Positions 49,573-57,228 of a DNA stretch of 64,000 nt are shown one piece after another (within the stretch, counting starts at the first letter, position 1; every line of letters starts with the position of its first letter). The notes below the pieces were generated by a model, which worked only from the letters and a program-made list of their open reading frames with translations, was not told where the DNA came from and searched no databases. Origin of the DNA: Streptomyces sp. V4I2 (GTDB taxonomy: Bacteria > Actinomycetota > Actinomycetes > Streptomycetales > Streptomycetaceae); NCBI RefSeq assembly GCF_030817655.1, contig NZ_JAUSZM010000003.1, forward strand, positions 8,556,001 to 8,620,000, read 5' to 3'. A program made the position numbers and the translations under genes.

Positions 49573-50010
49573 ATGACCGTTGTCCCGGCCCAGCAGAGCG
49601 GCGGCGGAGGCGGCAGCAGTGGCCTCTACGACGTTCTGGAACTCGTCCTCGACAGGGGTCTCGTCATCGACGCGTTCGTACGGGTCTCCCTGGTCGGCAT
49701 CGAAATCCTGAAGATCGACATACGTGTCGTCGTGGCCAGCGTCGACACATACCTGCGCTTCGCCGAGGCGTGCAACCGCCTCGACCTGGAGGCAGGGCCG
49801 CGCAAGGCCCCCGGCCTGCCCGACCTGGTCGGCGAGATGACCGAGTCCGGCGCTCGCGGCAAGTCCAAGGGCGCGCTGTCCGGCGCAGCCGAGACCATCT
49901 CCGGAGCCTTCAAGCAGGCCCGTGAGGAGGGCCAGGGTCAGGGCCAGACCGAGTCCAGGCCGCGGCCTCGCAAGTCGACGGCATCGCGCAGGAAGGAGGA
50001 AGAGGAGTGA
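49573..50010 (+). CDS. gvpA: Gas vesicle structural protein GvpA, long actinobacterial form
   Basis: 145 residues. Residues about 15-75 are the GvpA shell fold: SSGLYDVLELVLDRGLVIDAFVRVSLVGIEILKIDIRVVVASVDTYLRFAEACNRLDL, the helix-strand-strand-helix that packs into the vesicle wall ribs. Cyanobacterial GvpA stops near 70 residues; here a further 70-residue Gly/Lys/Glu-rich tail follows (SGARGKSKGALSGAAETISGAFKQAREEGQGQGQ). AAGGAGG lies 10 bases before the ATG, the strongest ribosome site of the operon, as expected for the major structural protein. GTGA overlap with gvpF. Confidence 0.92.
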   Translation: MTVVPAQQSGGGGGSSGLYDVLELVLDRGLVIDAFVRVSLVGIEILKIDIRVVVASVDTYLRFAEACNRLDLEAGPRKAPGLPDLVGEMTESGARGKSKGALSGAAETISGAFKQAREEGQGQGQTESRPRPRKSTASRRKEEEE

Positions 50011-50777
50011 GCACGTACGTCTACGGCATCACGGCCGCGTCCCATCCTTCGCTGCCCGACGGCATGGGAGGCGTCGGCGACCCGCCGCGTCCCGTGCGCA
50101 TCCTCAAGGAGGGCGAACTGGCGGCGATCGTCAGCGAAGCTCCCGAAGGCCTGCGCCCCAAGCGCAAGGACCTGCTCGCCCACCAGAACGTCCTGAGCGA
50201 GTCCGGCGCGGCCGGCTGCGTCCTGCCCATGCGGTTCGGCAGCGTTGCCCCCGACGACGGCACCGTCACCGGGGTCCTCGCCGAGCGCGCCGATCACTAC
50301 AGGGAACGCCTGCGCACGCTGGACGGCAAGGTCGAGTACAACGTCAAGGCCATCCACAACGAGGAGGCCGTGCTGCACCGGGTGATGGCCGAGAACCCGG
50401 AGATCCGCGCCCTGACCGAGGCCAACCGGCAGGCGGGTGGCGGCAGTTACGAGCAGCGGCTCCACCTCGGCGAGATGGTGGTGGCCGCGGTCAAGGCCCG
50501 GGAGGCCGAGGACGCGACCGACGTGCAGCACACCCTGGAACCGGCCGCCGAGGCGGTGAGCGTGGGCCCCGAGTCCTCCGGCTGGCTCGCCAACATCTCG
50601 TTCCTGGTGGAGCGCGACGAGGCCGCGTCCTTCCTGGCCGCGGTGGAACAGGTCCGTACGGGCCATCCGCACCTGGAACTGCGCGTCAACGGCCCGCTGC
50701 CGCCGTACAGCTTCGTGGAACCCGGCCCCGACAAGCCCGAGGGCACCACGCTGGGCGCTGACCACGCGGAGGAGTGA
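50007..50777 (+). CDS. gvpF: Gas vesicle protein GvpF
   Basis: 256 residues, GvpF/GvpL family. STYVYGITAASHPSLPDGMGGVG and PVRILKEGELAAIVSEAPEGLRPKRKDLLAHQNVL form the N-terminal domain. GCVLPMRFGSVAPDDGTV and ERLRTLDGKVEYNVKAIHNEEAVL form the conserved centre. The C-terminal alpha/beta domain is NISFLVERDEAASFLAAVEQVRTGHPHLELRVNGPLPPYSFVE. GvpF is the only accessory protein that lines the gas-facing side in cyanobacteria and helps start assembly of GvpA. GTG start overlaps gvpA. Confidence 0.92.
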   Translation: MSTYVYGITAASHPSLPDGMGGVGDPPRPVRILKEGELAAIVSEAPEGLRPKRKDLLAHQNVLSESGAAGCVLPMRFGSVAPDDGTVTGVLAERADHYRERLRTLDGKVEYNVKAIHNEEAVLHRVMAENPEIRALTEANRQAGGGSYEQRLHLGEMVVAAVKAREAEDATDVQHTLEPAAEAVSVGPESSGWLANISFLVERDEAASFLAAVEQVRTGHPHLELRVNGPLPPYSFVEPGPDKPEGTTLGADHAEE

Positions 50778-50784
50778 GGCGACC

Positions 50785-51048
50785 GTGGGACTCATCTCAG
50801 AGGTGCTGCTGCTGCCGTTCGCACCCGTGCGCGGCAGCGCCTGGGTGATCAGACAGGTGCTGAGCGAAGCGGAGCGCCTCTACTACGACCCGGCCGCGGT
50901 CCGGGCCGAACTCGCCCAGCTCGAGGAGCGTCTCGAGGCGGGCGAGATCGACGAGGAGGAGTTCGACCGCCTCGAGGACGAGCTCCTCGACCGGCTGGAG
51001 ATCGGTCTGGGCGGCGGCGCGGGGACTGGCGAGGGGACGGCATGGTGA
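50785..51048 (+). CDS. gvpG: Gas vesicle protein GvpG
   Basis: 87 residues. MGLISEVLLLPFAPVRGSAWVIRQVLSEAERLYYDP is the family N-terminus (hydrophobic helix, then a basic helix). LAQLEERLEAGEIDEEEFDRLEDELLDRLEIG is a charged coiled coil. Accessory protein that binds GvpF/GvpL-type factors during nucleation. GTG start 7 bases after gvpF; its stop overlaps gvpY by 7 bases. Confidence 0.9.
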   Translation: MGLISEVLLLPFAPVRGSAWVIRQVLSEAERLYYDPAAVRAELAQLEERLEAGEIDEEEFDRLEDELLDRLEIGLGGGAGTGEGTAW

Positions 51049-51782
51049 ACCGAGTGGGAATGGGCCTCGCGGTAGGGGCCGGATACGTCCTCGGGCGTAC
51101 CAAGAAGATGAAACTTGCGTTCGCGGTCGGCACCCTCGTGGCCGGCAAGCGGATGCATCTGAGCCCGCGGGCCCTCGCGGACCTGGCCTCCCAGCAGCTC
51201 CGGAACAACCCGCAGTTCAAGGAGATCGGGGACCAGCTGCGCGAGGACCTGCGCGGCGTCGGCAAGGCGGCCTCCGGGGCCATGGTGGAACGGCAGATCG
51301 ACTCGATCGCCGACCGCCTGCACGGCCGTACCGCCCAGGTCCGCGACCAGCTCGCGGGCGTGGTGCCGGACGCGTCGGGCCTCGGGCACTCGGACGAGCG
51401 AGACGAGCGCGACGAGGACGAGGAGCCGGAGGAGGAGTACGAGGAGCCGGAGGCAGAAGAGACGGACGAGGCGCAAGAGGCAGATGAGTCTGACGAGGCC
51501 GAAGAGGCCGCTGATGCCGACGAGGACGCCGAGTCGCGCCGTAAGTCCGCGGCGAAGAAGTCGGCCAAGAAGGCGCCGGCGAAGAAGTCACCGGCGAAGG
51601 AGACGGCCAAGAAGCAGGCGTCCGAGAAGGCACCTGCCAAGAAGTCCACGGCGAAGAAGACGGCCGGGAAGAAGACCGCGGCCAAGAAGACGGCCGCCAC
51701 AGCCGCCAAGAAGACCACCTCGGCCAGGAGCGCCGCCCGCGGCGCCCGGGCCCGCCTGCCGAAGGGAGGCGCTGAGCGATGA
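51042..51782 (+). CDS. gvpY: Gas vesicle cluster protein GvpY-type (histone H1-like basic tail)
   Basis: 246 residues, only known from actinobacterial gvp operons. Residues 1-35 are hydrophobic (NRVGMGLAVGAGYVLGRTKKMKLAFAVGTLVAGKR) and could touch a membrane or the vesicle. Residues 40-105 are amphipathic helices (NNPQFKEIGDQLREDLRGVGKAASGAMVERQID). A very acidic block (DERDERDEDEEPEEEYEEPE..., about 115-160) is followed by a Lys/Ala/Pro-rich tail of about 70 residues with AKKSAKKAPAKKSPAK repeats like histone H1 or mycobacterial HupB tails. Function unknown. ATGA overlap with gvpZ. Confidence 0.85.
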   Translation: MVNRVGMGLAVGAGYVLGRTKKMKLAFAVGTLVAGKRMHLSPRALADLASQQLRNNPQFKEIGDQLREDLRGVGKAASGAMVERQIDSIADRLHGRTAQVRDQLAGVVPDASGLGHSDERDERDEDEEPEEEYEEPEAEETDEAQEADESDEAEEAADADEDAESRRKSAAKKSAKKAPAKKSPAKETAKKQASEKAPAKKSTAKKTAGKKTAAKKTAATAAKKTTSARSAARGARARLPKGGAER

Positions 51783-52858
51783 CCGAGACCCTCGGAGCCG
51801 CGCGGGGCGTCACCGACAAGGCGAAGGACCAGGCGACGAACAACCCGCTCACCGACGTCGCCAAGAGCGAGGCCGCAGACCGGCTCAAGGCGGAGGTGCA
51901 GGAGTACCTCGCCGCCCAGACCCAGCGCCTGCTGATGGACTTCGGCCGCAAGCTCGGCGAGACCACGGTCAAGCTGAACGACATCGCCGAGGGCAGGAGT
52001 CCGGGCTTCGCCAAGCTCGCCCTCGACGGCGGCCGCAAGCTCGCCGAGGGCAAGGGCCCGGTGCGGTCCGCGCTGGAGCTCGGCGCCACGCGCGCCAAGG
52101 ACAGCGTGGTCGGCGCGTTCAAGAACCTCGGCGGCAAGGGCAAGGGCAAGAAGGGCGGGGGCGGCAAGAAGCCGACCGTCATCATCGAGTTCATCGACGT
52201 CGGCGTGCCGCTGCGCACCGCTTACGACCAGTGGACCCAGTACCAGGACTTCAGCACCTTCGCGAAGGGCGTCAAGAGCGCGAACCGCGCCGACGACACC
52301 CATTCCGACTGGCAGCTGAAGGTCTTCTGGTCCAACCGCAGCTGGAAGGCCCACACCACCGAGCAGCTGGCTGACGACCGGATCTCCTGGACCTCGGAGG
52401 GCGCCAAGGGCACCACGAAGGGCGTCGTCTCCTTCCACCGCCTCGCCGACAACCTCACCCGCGTCCTGCTGGTCATCGAGTACTACCCCAAGGGGCTGTT
52501 CGAGAAGACCGGCAACCTCTGGCGCGCCCAGGGCCGCCGGGCCCGGCTCGACCTGAAGAACTTCGCCCGCCACATCACCCTCAAGGGCGAGGCGGACGAC
52601 GGCTGGCGCGGCGAGATCCGCGACGGCGAGGTCGTCACGAGCCACGACGACGCCGTCGCCGAGGAGGAGGAAGAAGAGCAGGCCGAGGAAGCGTACGAGG
52701 ACGAGGAAGAGGGCCCGTACGCCGAGGAGGACGAGGAGGAGACCGGCGAGTACGACGAGGAGGCGCCGGAGGAGGACGAGGCGCCCGAGGCCGAGGGCGA
52801 GGCCGCTGAAGAGGAAGAAGACGAGTACGAGTACGCGAACGGCGGGAGCCGACGATGA
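51779..52858 (+). CDS. gvpZ: Gas vesicle cluster protein GvpZ-type (SRPBCC domain with acidic tail)
   Basis: 359 residues. The N-terminal 140 residues are helical (TDVAKSEAADRLKAEVQEYLAAQTQRLLMDFGRKLGE) ending in a GKGKGKKGGGGKK hinge. Residues about 140-290 are an SRPBCC/cyclase-dehydrase fold (IIEFIDVGVPLRTAYDQWTQYQDFSTFAKGVKSA, LKVFWSNRSWKAHTTEQLADDRISWTSEGA, NLTRVLLVIEYYPKGLFEKTGNLW). The last 70 residues are almost all Glu/Asp with Tyr (EEEEEEQAEEAYEDEEEGPY...). Role unknown; the fold suggests lipid or hydrophobic-surface binding. Its acidic tail is opposite in charge to the GvpY tail. Confidence 0.86.
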   Translation: MTETLGAARGVTDKAKDQATNNPLTDVAKSEAADRLKAEVQEYLAAQTQRLLMDFGRKLGETTVKLNDIAEGRSPGFAKLALDGGRKLAEGKGPVRSALELGATRAKDSVVGAFKNLGGKGKGKKGGGGKKPTVIIEFIDVGVPLRTAYDQWTQYQDFSTFAKGVKSANRADDTHSDWQLKVFWSNRSWKAHTTEQLADDRISWTSEGAKGTTKGVVSFHRLADNLTRVLLVIEYYPKGLFEKTGNLWRAQGRRARLDLKNFARHITLKGEADDGWRGEIRDGEVVTSHDDAVAEEEEEEQAEEAYEDEEEGPYAEEDEEETGEYDEEAPEEDEAPEAEGEAAEEEEDEYEYANGGSRR

Positions 52859-53190
52859 CCACGCCCAGTCGGCTGCCCGAACCCTACGGCCACAGCAGCG
52901 GCGCCAACCTTGCCGACATCCTGGAACGCGTCCTCGACAAGGGCATCGTCATCGCGGGGGACATCCGCATCAACCTGCTCGACATCGAGCTCCTCACGAT
53001 CAAGCTGCGCCTCATCGTCGCCTCCGTCGACAAGGCCAAGGAGATGGGCATCGACTGGTGGGAGGACGACCCCGCGTTGTCCTCCGGCGCCCGCCGCAAG
53101 GAACTCGCCCGGGAGAACGCCGAGTTGCGCGAGCGGCTCGCCCAACTGGAGCCCGACCGCACTCGTACTCGGGAGGAAGAGGCGTCATGA
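52855..53190 (+). CDS. gvpJ: Gas vesicle protein GvpJ
   Basis: 111 residues, GvpA/GvpJ family. ANLADILERVLDKGIVIAGDIRINLLDIELLTIKLRLIVASVDKAKEMGIDWWE is the shell-like fold with the IDWWE ending typical of GvpJ. A charged C-terminal coil (RRKELARENAELRERLAQLEPDR) follows. GvpJ caps the conical tips or helps nucleation. ATGA overlaps on both sides. Confidence 0.92.
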   Translation: MTTPSRLPEPYGHSSGANLADILERVLDKGIVIAGDIRINLLDIELLTIKLRLIVASVDKAKEMGIDWWEDDPALSSGARRKELARENAELRERLAQLEPDRTRTREEEAS

Positions 53191-53975
53191 GCGGACTGCG
53201 CTACGTCTACGCCATCTGCCGCCCGCTCGGCGCGCCCCTGCAGTCCCAGCTGACGGGCGTGGCCGGCGACCCGCCCAGACTGCTCAACCACCACGGCCTG
53301 ATCGCGGTCGTCAGCCATGTGCCGGAGCGGGACTTCGCCGAGAAGCCGCTCCGCGAGCATCTGGAGGACCTGGACTGGCTCACCGCGACCGCGCGCGCCC
53401 ACCAGGGCGTGATCGACGCCCTCACCGTCGTCACCACGCCGCTGCCGCTGCGGCTCGGCACCGTCTTCCGTGACGACAGCGGCCTGCGGACGATGATGGA
53501 GGAACGCGAGGACTACTTCCGGCGTACCCTCGACCGGCTGGAGGGCCGGGTCGAATGGGGCGTCAAGGTGTACACCGAGCCGGAACCGGAAACGGAACCG
53601 GCGGCCTCGGGCGACGGCCGGCCCGGCCAAAAAGCGGCCTCGGGACGGGACTATCTGCGTCAGCGACGCCAGAGTGTGCGGGCCCACGAGGACAAGTGGC
53701 AGCAGGCGGAACAGTTCGCGAGCCGGCTGCACGAAAGGCTTTCCGCCTATGCCGAGGATTCCCGGCTGCACGCCCCGCAGAACCCCGCACTTTCCGGGGT
53801 GTCGGGGCGGAACGTGCTCAACGCGGCCTATCTCGTGTCGCGCGCCCATTCCGAGGAATTCGTGGAACTGGTGGACCGTACGAAGGGCGAGGTACCGGGA
53901 ATGCGCGTGGAACTCACCGGCCCCTGGGCCGCCTATTCCTTCGCGACGGAGTTCACGGGGGAGGGGAACCGGTGA
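53187..53975 (+). CDS. gvpL: Gas vesicle protein GvpL (GvpF/L family)
   Basis: 262 residues. Same two-domain layout as GvpF: SGLRYVYAICRPLGAPLQSQLTGVAGDPPRLLNHHGLIAVVSHVPERDF, then TTPLPLRLGTVFRDDSGLRTMMEEREDYFRRTLDRLEGRVEWGVKVY, a charged insert (PEPETEPAASGDGR...RRQSVRAHEDKWQQ) and a C-terminal domain (NVLNAAYLVSRAHSEEFVELVDRTKGEVPGMRVELTGPWAAYSF). In haloarchaea GvpL contacts nearly all other accessory Gvps. GTGA overlap with gvpS. A run of NNNAAT-type codons (GGAATTC, TTCCGCC) near 53740-53900 shows slightly lower GC than the rest. Confidence 0.92.
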   Translation: MSGLRYVYAICRPLGAPLQSQLTGVAGDPPRLLNHHGLIAVVSHVPERDFAEKPLREHLEDLDWLTATARAHQGVIDALTVVTTPLPLRLGTVFRDDSGLRTMMEEREDYFRRTLDRLEGRVEWGVKVYTEPEPETEPAASGDGRPGQKAASGRDYLRQRRQSVRAHEDKWQQAEQFASRLHERLSAYAEDSRLHAPQNPALSGVSGRNVLNAAYLVSRAHSEEFVELVDRTKGEVPGMRVELTGPWAAYSFATEFTGEGNR

Positions 53976-54157
53976 CGGTGATCGAGCGCCGTGAGATCGC
54001 GCTGGTGGACCTGCTCGACCGGCTGCTCGCCGGCGGGGTCGTCATCACCGGCGACATCACGCTGCGCATCGCGGACGTCGACCTCGTCCGCATCGACCTG
54101 AACGCGCTGATCAGCTCGGTGAACGAACAAGTGCCGTCCCCTTGGGAGTCGTCGTGA
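53972..54157 (+). CDS. gvpS: Gas vesicle protein GvpS (short GvpA-like)
   Basis: 61 residues: IERREIALVDLLDRLLAGGVVITGDITLRIADVDLVRIDLNALISSVNEQ. A minimal GvpA/J-type fold without tail, where GDIT replaces the RVSL of GvpA. Third shell-family paralogue in the operon, probably a minor structural or nucleating subunit. GTG start; 4-base overlaps with gvpL and gvpK. Confidence 0.9.
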   Translation: MTVIERREIALVDLLDRLLAGGVVITGDITLRIADVDLVRIDLNALISSVNEQVPSPWESS

Positions 54158-54504
54158 CCGAGCGACCCGACCGGACCGACCGGAGCGAGCGACCCGACGT
54201 GACCGAGCGACACCACCGGACCGCCGAGCGGCACAACCGGATGGACCTCGACCCCGACACCGTCGAGCGGGACCTGGTGAAACTCGTCCTGACCGTGGTG
54301 GAACTGCTGCGCCAGCTCATGGAACGCCAGGCCCTTCGCCGCTTCGACGAAGGCGACCTCAGCGAGGAGCAGGAGGAGCGCATCGGGCTCACCCTGATGC
54401 TGCTCGACGACCGCATGACCGAACTGCGCGAGCGGTACGGACTGCGGCCCGAGGACCTGAATCTGGACCTCGGGCCGCTCGGACCGCTGCTTCCCCGGGA
54501 ATGA
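54154..54504 (+). CDS. gvpK: Gas vesicle protein GvpK
   Basis: 116 residues. A charged repetitive head (TERPDRTDRSERPDVTERHHRTAERHNR) precedes the family domain MDLDPDTVERDLVKLVLTVVELLRQLMERQALRRFDEGDLSEEQEERIGLTLMLLDDRMTELRERYGLRPEDLNLDLGPLGPLL. The domain is an all-helical accessory protein. Last gene of the ten-gene operon; a stem-loop begins at its stop codon. Confidence 0.92.
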   Translation: MTERPDRTDRSERPDVTERHHRTAERHNRMDLDPDTVERDLVKLVLTVVELLRQLMERQALRRFDEGDLSEEQEERIGLTLMLLDDRMTELRERYGLRPEDLNLDLGPLGPLLPRE

Positions 54505-54535
54505 CCCGGGGCCCCGGGAATGAACCCCGGGGTCA
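54502..54535. terminator. Terminator at the end of the gas vesicle operon
   Basis: TGACCCGGGG pairs with CCCCGGGGTCA with one bulged base; the loop itself contains a CCCGGGGCCCCGGG palindrome. It lies between gvpK and the convergent small membrane protein gene. Confidence 0.75.
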
Positions 54536-54537
54536 AT

Positions 54538-54708
54538 TCACCACCTGTACCAACGGCCCCTGCCTCCGCCCGCGGTCGTACTCCGCATCAGGAAGCCCAG
54601 AAGCCATAGCACCAGAACAGCCAGCGCAATCCACCAGAGCAGTTTTACCGCGAATCCGGCACCAAAAAGGATCAGCACCAGAAGCAGTACCAGCAGGATG
54701 GGAACCAT
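54538..54708 (-). CDS. Small hydrophobic membrane protein
   Basis: 56 residues: two adjacent hydrophobic helices (PILLVLLLVLILFGAGFAVKLLWWIALAVLVLWLLGFLM) and a Gly/Arg/Trp tail (GGGRGRWYRW). It resembles the short DUF5670/lmo0937-like membrane peptides that are widespread and of unknown role. The ATG at 54708 has AGGAGG 9 bases upstream, strong support for translation. It lies between the gvp operon end and a methyltransferase gene; it may be stress-regulated, but no site is visible. Confidence 0.75.
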   Translation of the reverse strand: MVPILLVLLLVLILFGAGFAVKLLWWIALAVLVLWLLGFLMRSTTAGGGRGRWYRW

Positions 54709-54750
54709 AGTGTGAACCTCCTGCATTCCGGGTTTCCCGGAAACGGCGAT

Positions 54751-55572
54751 TCAGGCTTCCTTTCGGCACAGAATTTCTCCGTGCAGCACGCAGAACCAGC
54801 CGTCCTCCCGCTGCCCCCACTCCCGCCAGGCCGCCGACACCGCCCGCAGCTGCTCGCCGGTCGCGTGTCCGCCCTCCGTGGCCCGCTCGGCGTACGCCGA
54901 GGCCAGGGTGCGGTCCGCCCACAGGCCGCTCCACCAGGCGCGCTCCTCGGCGGTGGTGAAGGTCCAGGTAGCGGTGGTCGCCGTGATGTCCGCCAGGCCC
55001 GCCCTCAGCGCCCAGGACTTCAGCCGGCGCCCGGCGTCCGGCTCGCCGCCGTTGGCGCGGGCCACCCGCCGGTACAGGGCCAGCCAGTCGTCCATGCCCG
55101 GCGACTCGGGATACCAGGTCATCGCCGCGTAGTCCGAGTCCCGTACGGCGATGAGGCCGCCCGGCGCGGTGACCCGCCGCATCTCGCGCAGCGCCTGCAC
55201 CGGATCGCCGACGTGTTGCAGCACCTGGTGGGCGTGGACCACGCAGAACGTGTCGTCCGGGAAGTCCAGGGCGTGCACGTCCGCGACCGCGAAGTCGACG
55301 TTGCCCAGGCCGCGTTCGGCGGCGGTGGCCCGGGCCTGGTCCAGGATGCCCGGCGCGTGGTCGACGCCGGTGACGTGCCCGTCCGGGACCAGGGCGGCCA
55401 GGTCGGCGGTGATCGTGCCCGGCCCGCAGCCGATGTCCAGGATCTTCATGTGGGGCTTGAGCGAACCGACCAGGTAGGCCGCCGAGTTGGCGGCCGTGCG
55501 CCAGGTGTGGGAGCGCAGCACGGACTCGTGGTGGCCGTGCGTGTAGACGGCGGTCTCCTGCGACTTCGACAT
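54751..55572 (-). CDS. Class I SAM-dependent methyltransferase (UbiE-like)
   Basis: 273 residues. SAM motifs are clear: MKILDIGCGPGTITADLAALVPDGHVTGVDHAPGILDQARATA (motifs I and II), VDFAVADVHALDFPDDTFCVVHAHQVLQHVGDP (motif post-II) and LREMRRVTAPGGLIAVRDSDY. Similar to UbiE/COQ5-type enzymes acting on small molecules; the acceptor is unknown. The C-terminal 100 residues are specific to an actinobacterial subgroup. Start ATG at 55572 after GGGTACCC; an in-frame longer reading is not family-like. Confidence 0.85.
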   Translation of the reverse strand: MSKSQETAVYTHGHHESVLRSHTWRTAANSAAYLVGSLKPHMKILDIGCGPGTITADLAALVPDGHVTGVDHAPGILDQARATAAERGLGNVDFAVADVHALDFPDDTFCVVHAHQVLQHVGDPVQALREMRRVTAPGGLIAVRDSDYAAMTWYPESPGMDDWLALYRRVARANGGEPDAGRRLKSWALRAGLADITATTATWTFTTAEERAWWSGLWADRTLASAYAERATEGGHATGEQLRAVSAAWREWGQREDGWFCVLHGEILCRKEA

Positions 55573-55672
55573 GGGTACGGCTCCCTGTTCGGCGTCTCCT
55601 CGGGTACGCCTCACCGTACGCGCGCATGTCGAATGATGAGACCCGCGTTTTTCCATATGGACTGACGTGTCA

Positions 55673-57166
55673 TCAGCTCCCGGCCGGCGGCCGGTACACC
55701 GTGAGCGCCAGGGGCAGCTTCTCCAGCGTCACCTCGCCCGCCACCTCGGTGACTTCACCGTCGTAGGCGAGGAGCGTGCCCGGGGCGACACCGGACAGGT
55801 GCAGCCGGCCCACCTGGACCGCCGCGTGGGCGGGGGAGCGGGTCAGCGGCCCGGCGACGGCGGCCGCGAGCAGCCGCAGCGCGGGCCGCCGCCCGCCGTG
55901 CACGACCCGTACGTCGAGCCGCCCGTCCGCGAGATCACGGCGGCGGCCGGGGGTCAGGCCCATCCGGTGGTAGGTGCCGTTGCCGGCGAACAGCAGCCAC
56001 AGGGGCCGCGCCTCGCCGCGGAAGCCGGCCTCCAGCGGGTGCTGGTCGGTGCGGCTCACGCGCAGCGCCGCGAGCACTCCGGCCGGCCAGCCGCCGATCC
56101 GGGGCGACCAGCGCTCCCGCTCGCGCACCAGCTCCGGATACACGCCCAGGCTGCACGTGTTGAGGAAGATGCCCTGGTGTTCCCCGTAGGTGAAGCGGCC
56201 CACGTCCACCCGCACGCCCTCGCCGTCCCGGACGGCCCGGCTCAGATCGCGGACGCCTTCGACGCCGAGGTCGTGGGCGAAGTGGTTCAGCGTGCCGCCG
56301 GGCAGCACCGCCAGGGGCAGGCCGTGGCGCAGGGCGATCCCGGCGGCGGCGTTGGCCGTGCCGTCGCCGCCGCACACACCGAGGACCCGGGCGCGGGCCG
56401 CCGACTTCTCCAACTCGGCCGGGACATCGGCCGGTTCGCACTCGACGACCTCGGCCGCGGGCAGGGCGTCCTGCAGGGCGCGGGCCCGGTCGGCGGTGCC
56501 CGAGCCGGTGTTGACGACGACCACCAGGCCCTCGCCGTCCGGCAGCGCGGGAACGTCCGCGCGGGGCCGGGCCGGCGGCAGCGACTGGGCGCGGGTCGGC
56601 ACCAGGGCCCGTACGGCGAAGGCGGCGCCCACGCCCAGCGTCGCGCCCGCCAGTACGTCGCTCGGGAAGTGCACGCCGGTGTAGACGCGGGACATGGCCA
56701 CCGAGAAGGCGACCGGTGCCACCACCGCGCCCCAGGAGGGCGACTCCAGGGCGACCCCGGCCGCGAACGCGGCCGCCGACGCCGAATGACCGGACGGGAA
56801 CGACGTGGTGATCGGCTGCCGCTTCAGCTGCCGCACCAGCGGAACCGGGTCCAGGACGGGCCGCGGGCGACGCACCGAGCGCTTGCCGAAGGTGTTGATG
56901 GCCAGGGAGGCCAGGCTCAGCGAGGCGAGGCCCCGCGCCGCCGCCCGGCGGGCTCGGGGTGTGCGGCTCGCGGCGATCGCGGCTGCTGTCGCGAACCACA
57001 GCACCCCGTGGTTCGCGCTCCGGCTCAGTCGTGGCAGGACCGGTTCGGCGGCGGGCCAGTGCTGCCCGGCGGCGAACTCGAACAGCCGGCAGTCCAGGGT
57101 CAGCAGCCGGTCGCGCAGCACATGGGGGCCGGGCTTCGGGACGGTGAGGTCGACGTCTGGGCTCAT
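55673..57166 (-). CDS. PAP2 phosphatase - diacylglycerol kinase fusion
   Basis: 497 residues joining two lipid enzymes. The N-terminal half (about 1-205) is a membrane PAP2 phosphatase with all three motifs: KRSVRRPRP, FPSGHSAS and SRVYTGVHFPSD, with several hydrophobic helices. The C-terminal half is a diacylglycerol/sphingosine kinase-like domain with VVVVNTGSG, the nucleotide loop GVCGGDGTANAAAG and LPGGTLNHFAHDLG. One enzyme removes a lipid phosphate and the other adds one, so the fusion may exchange or recycle polyprenyl or diacylglycerol phosphates. Such fusions occur in other actinobacteria. Divergent from the histidine phosphatase gene, 62 bp apart. Confidence 0.9.
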   Translation of the reverse strand: MSPDVDLTVPKPGPHVLRDRLLTLDCRLFEFAAGQHWPAAEPVLPRLSRSANHGVLWFATAAAIAASRTPRARRAAARGLASLSLASLAINTFGKRSVRRPRPVLDPVPLVRQLKRQPITTSFPSGHSASAAAFAAGVALESPSWGAVVAPVAFSVAMSRVYTGVHFPSDVLAGATLGVGAAFAVRALVPTRAQSLPPARPRADVPALPDGEGLVVVVNTGSGTADRARALQDALPAAEVVECEPADVPAELEKSAARARVLGVCGGDGTANAAAGIALRHGLPLAVLPGGTLNHFAHDLGVEGVRDLSRAVRDGEGVRVDVGRFTYGEHQGIFLNTCSLGVYPELVRERERWSPRIGGWPAGVLAALRVSRTDQHPLEAGFRGEARPLWLLFAGNGTYHRMGLTPGRRRDLADGRLDVRVVHGGRRPALRLLAAAVAGPLTRSPAHAAVQVGRLHLSGVAPGTLLAYDGEVTEVAGEVTLEKLPLALTVYRPPAGS

Positions 57167-57228
57167 GCCCTCCCGGATACCCTGAAGCGGCCGTTTCTTG
57201 TCCGGCGGGCCGTCCTGGAGGACCCCTC

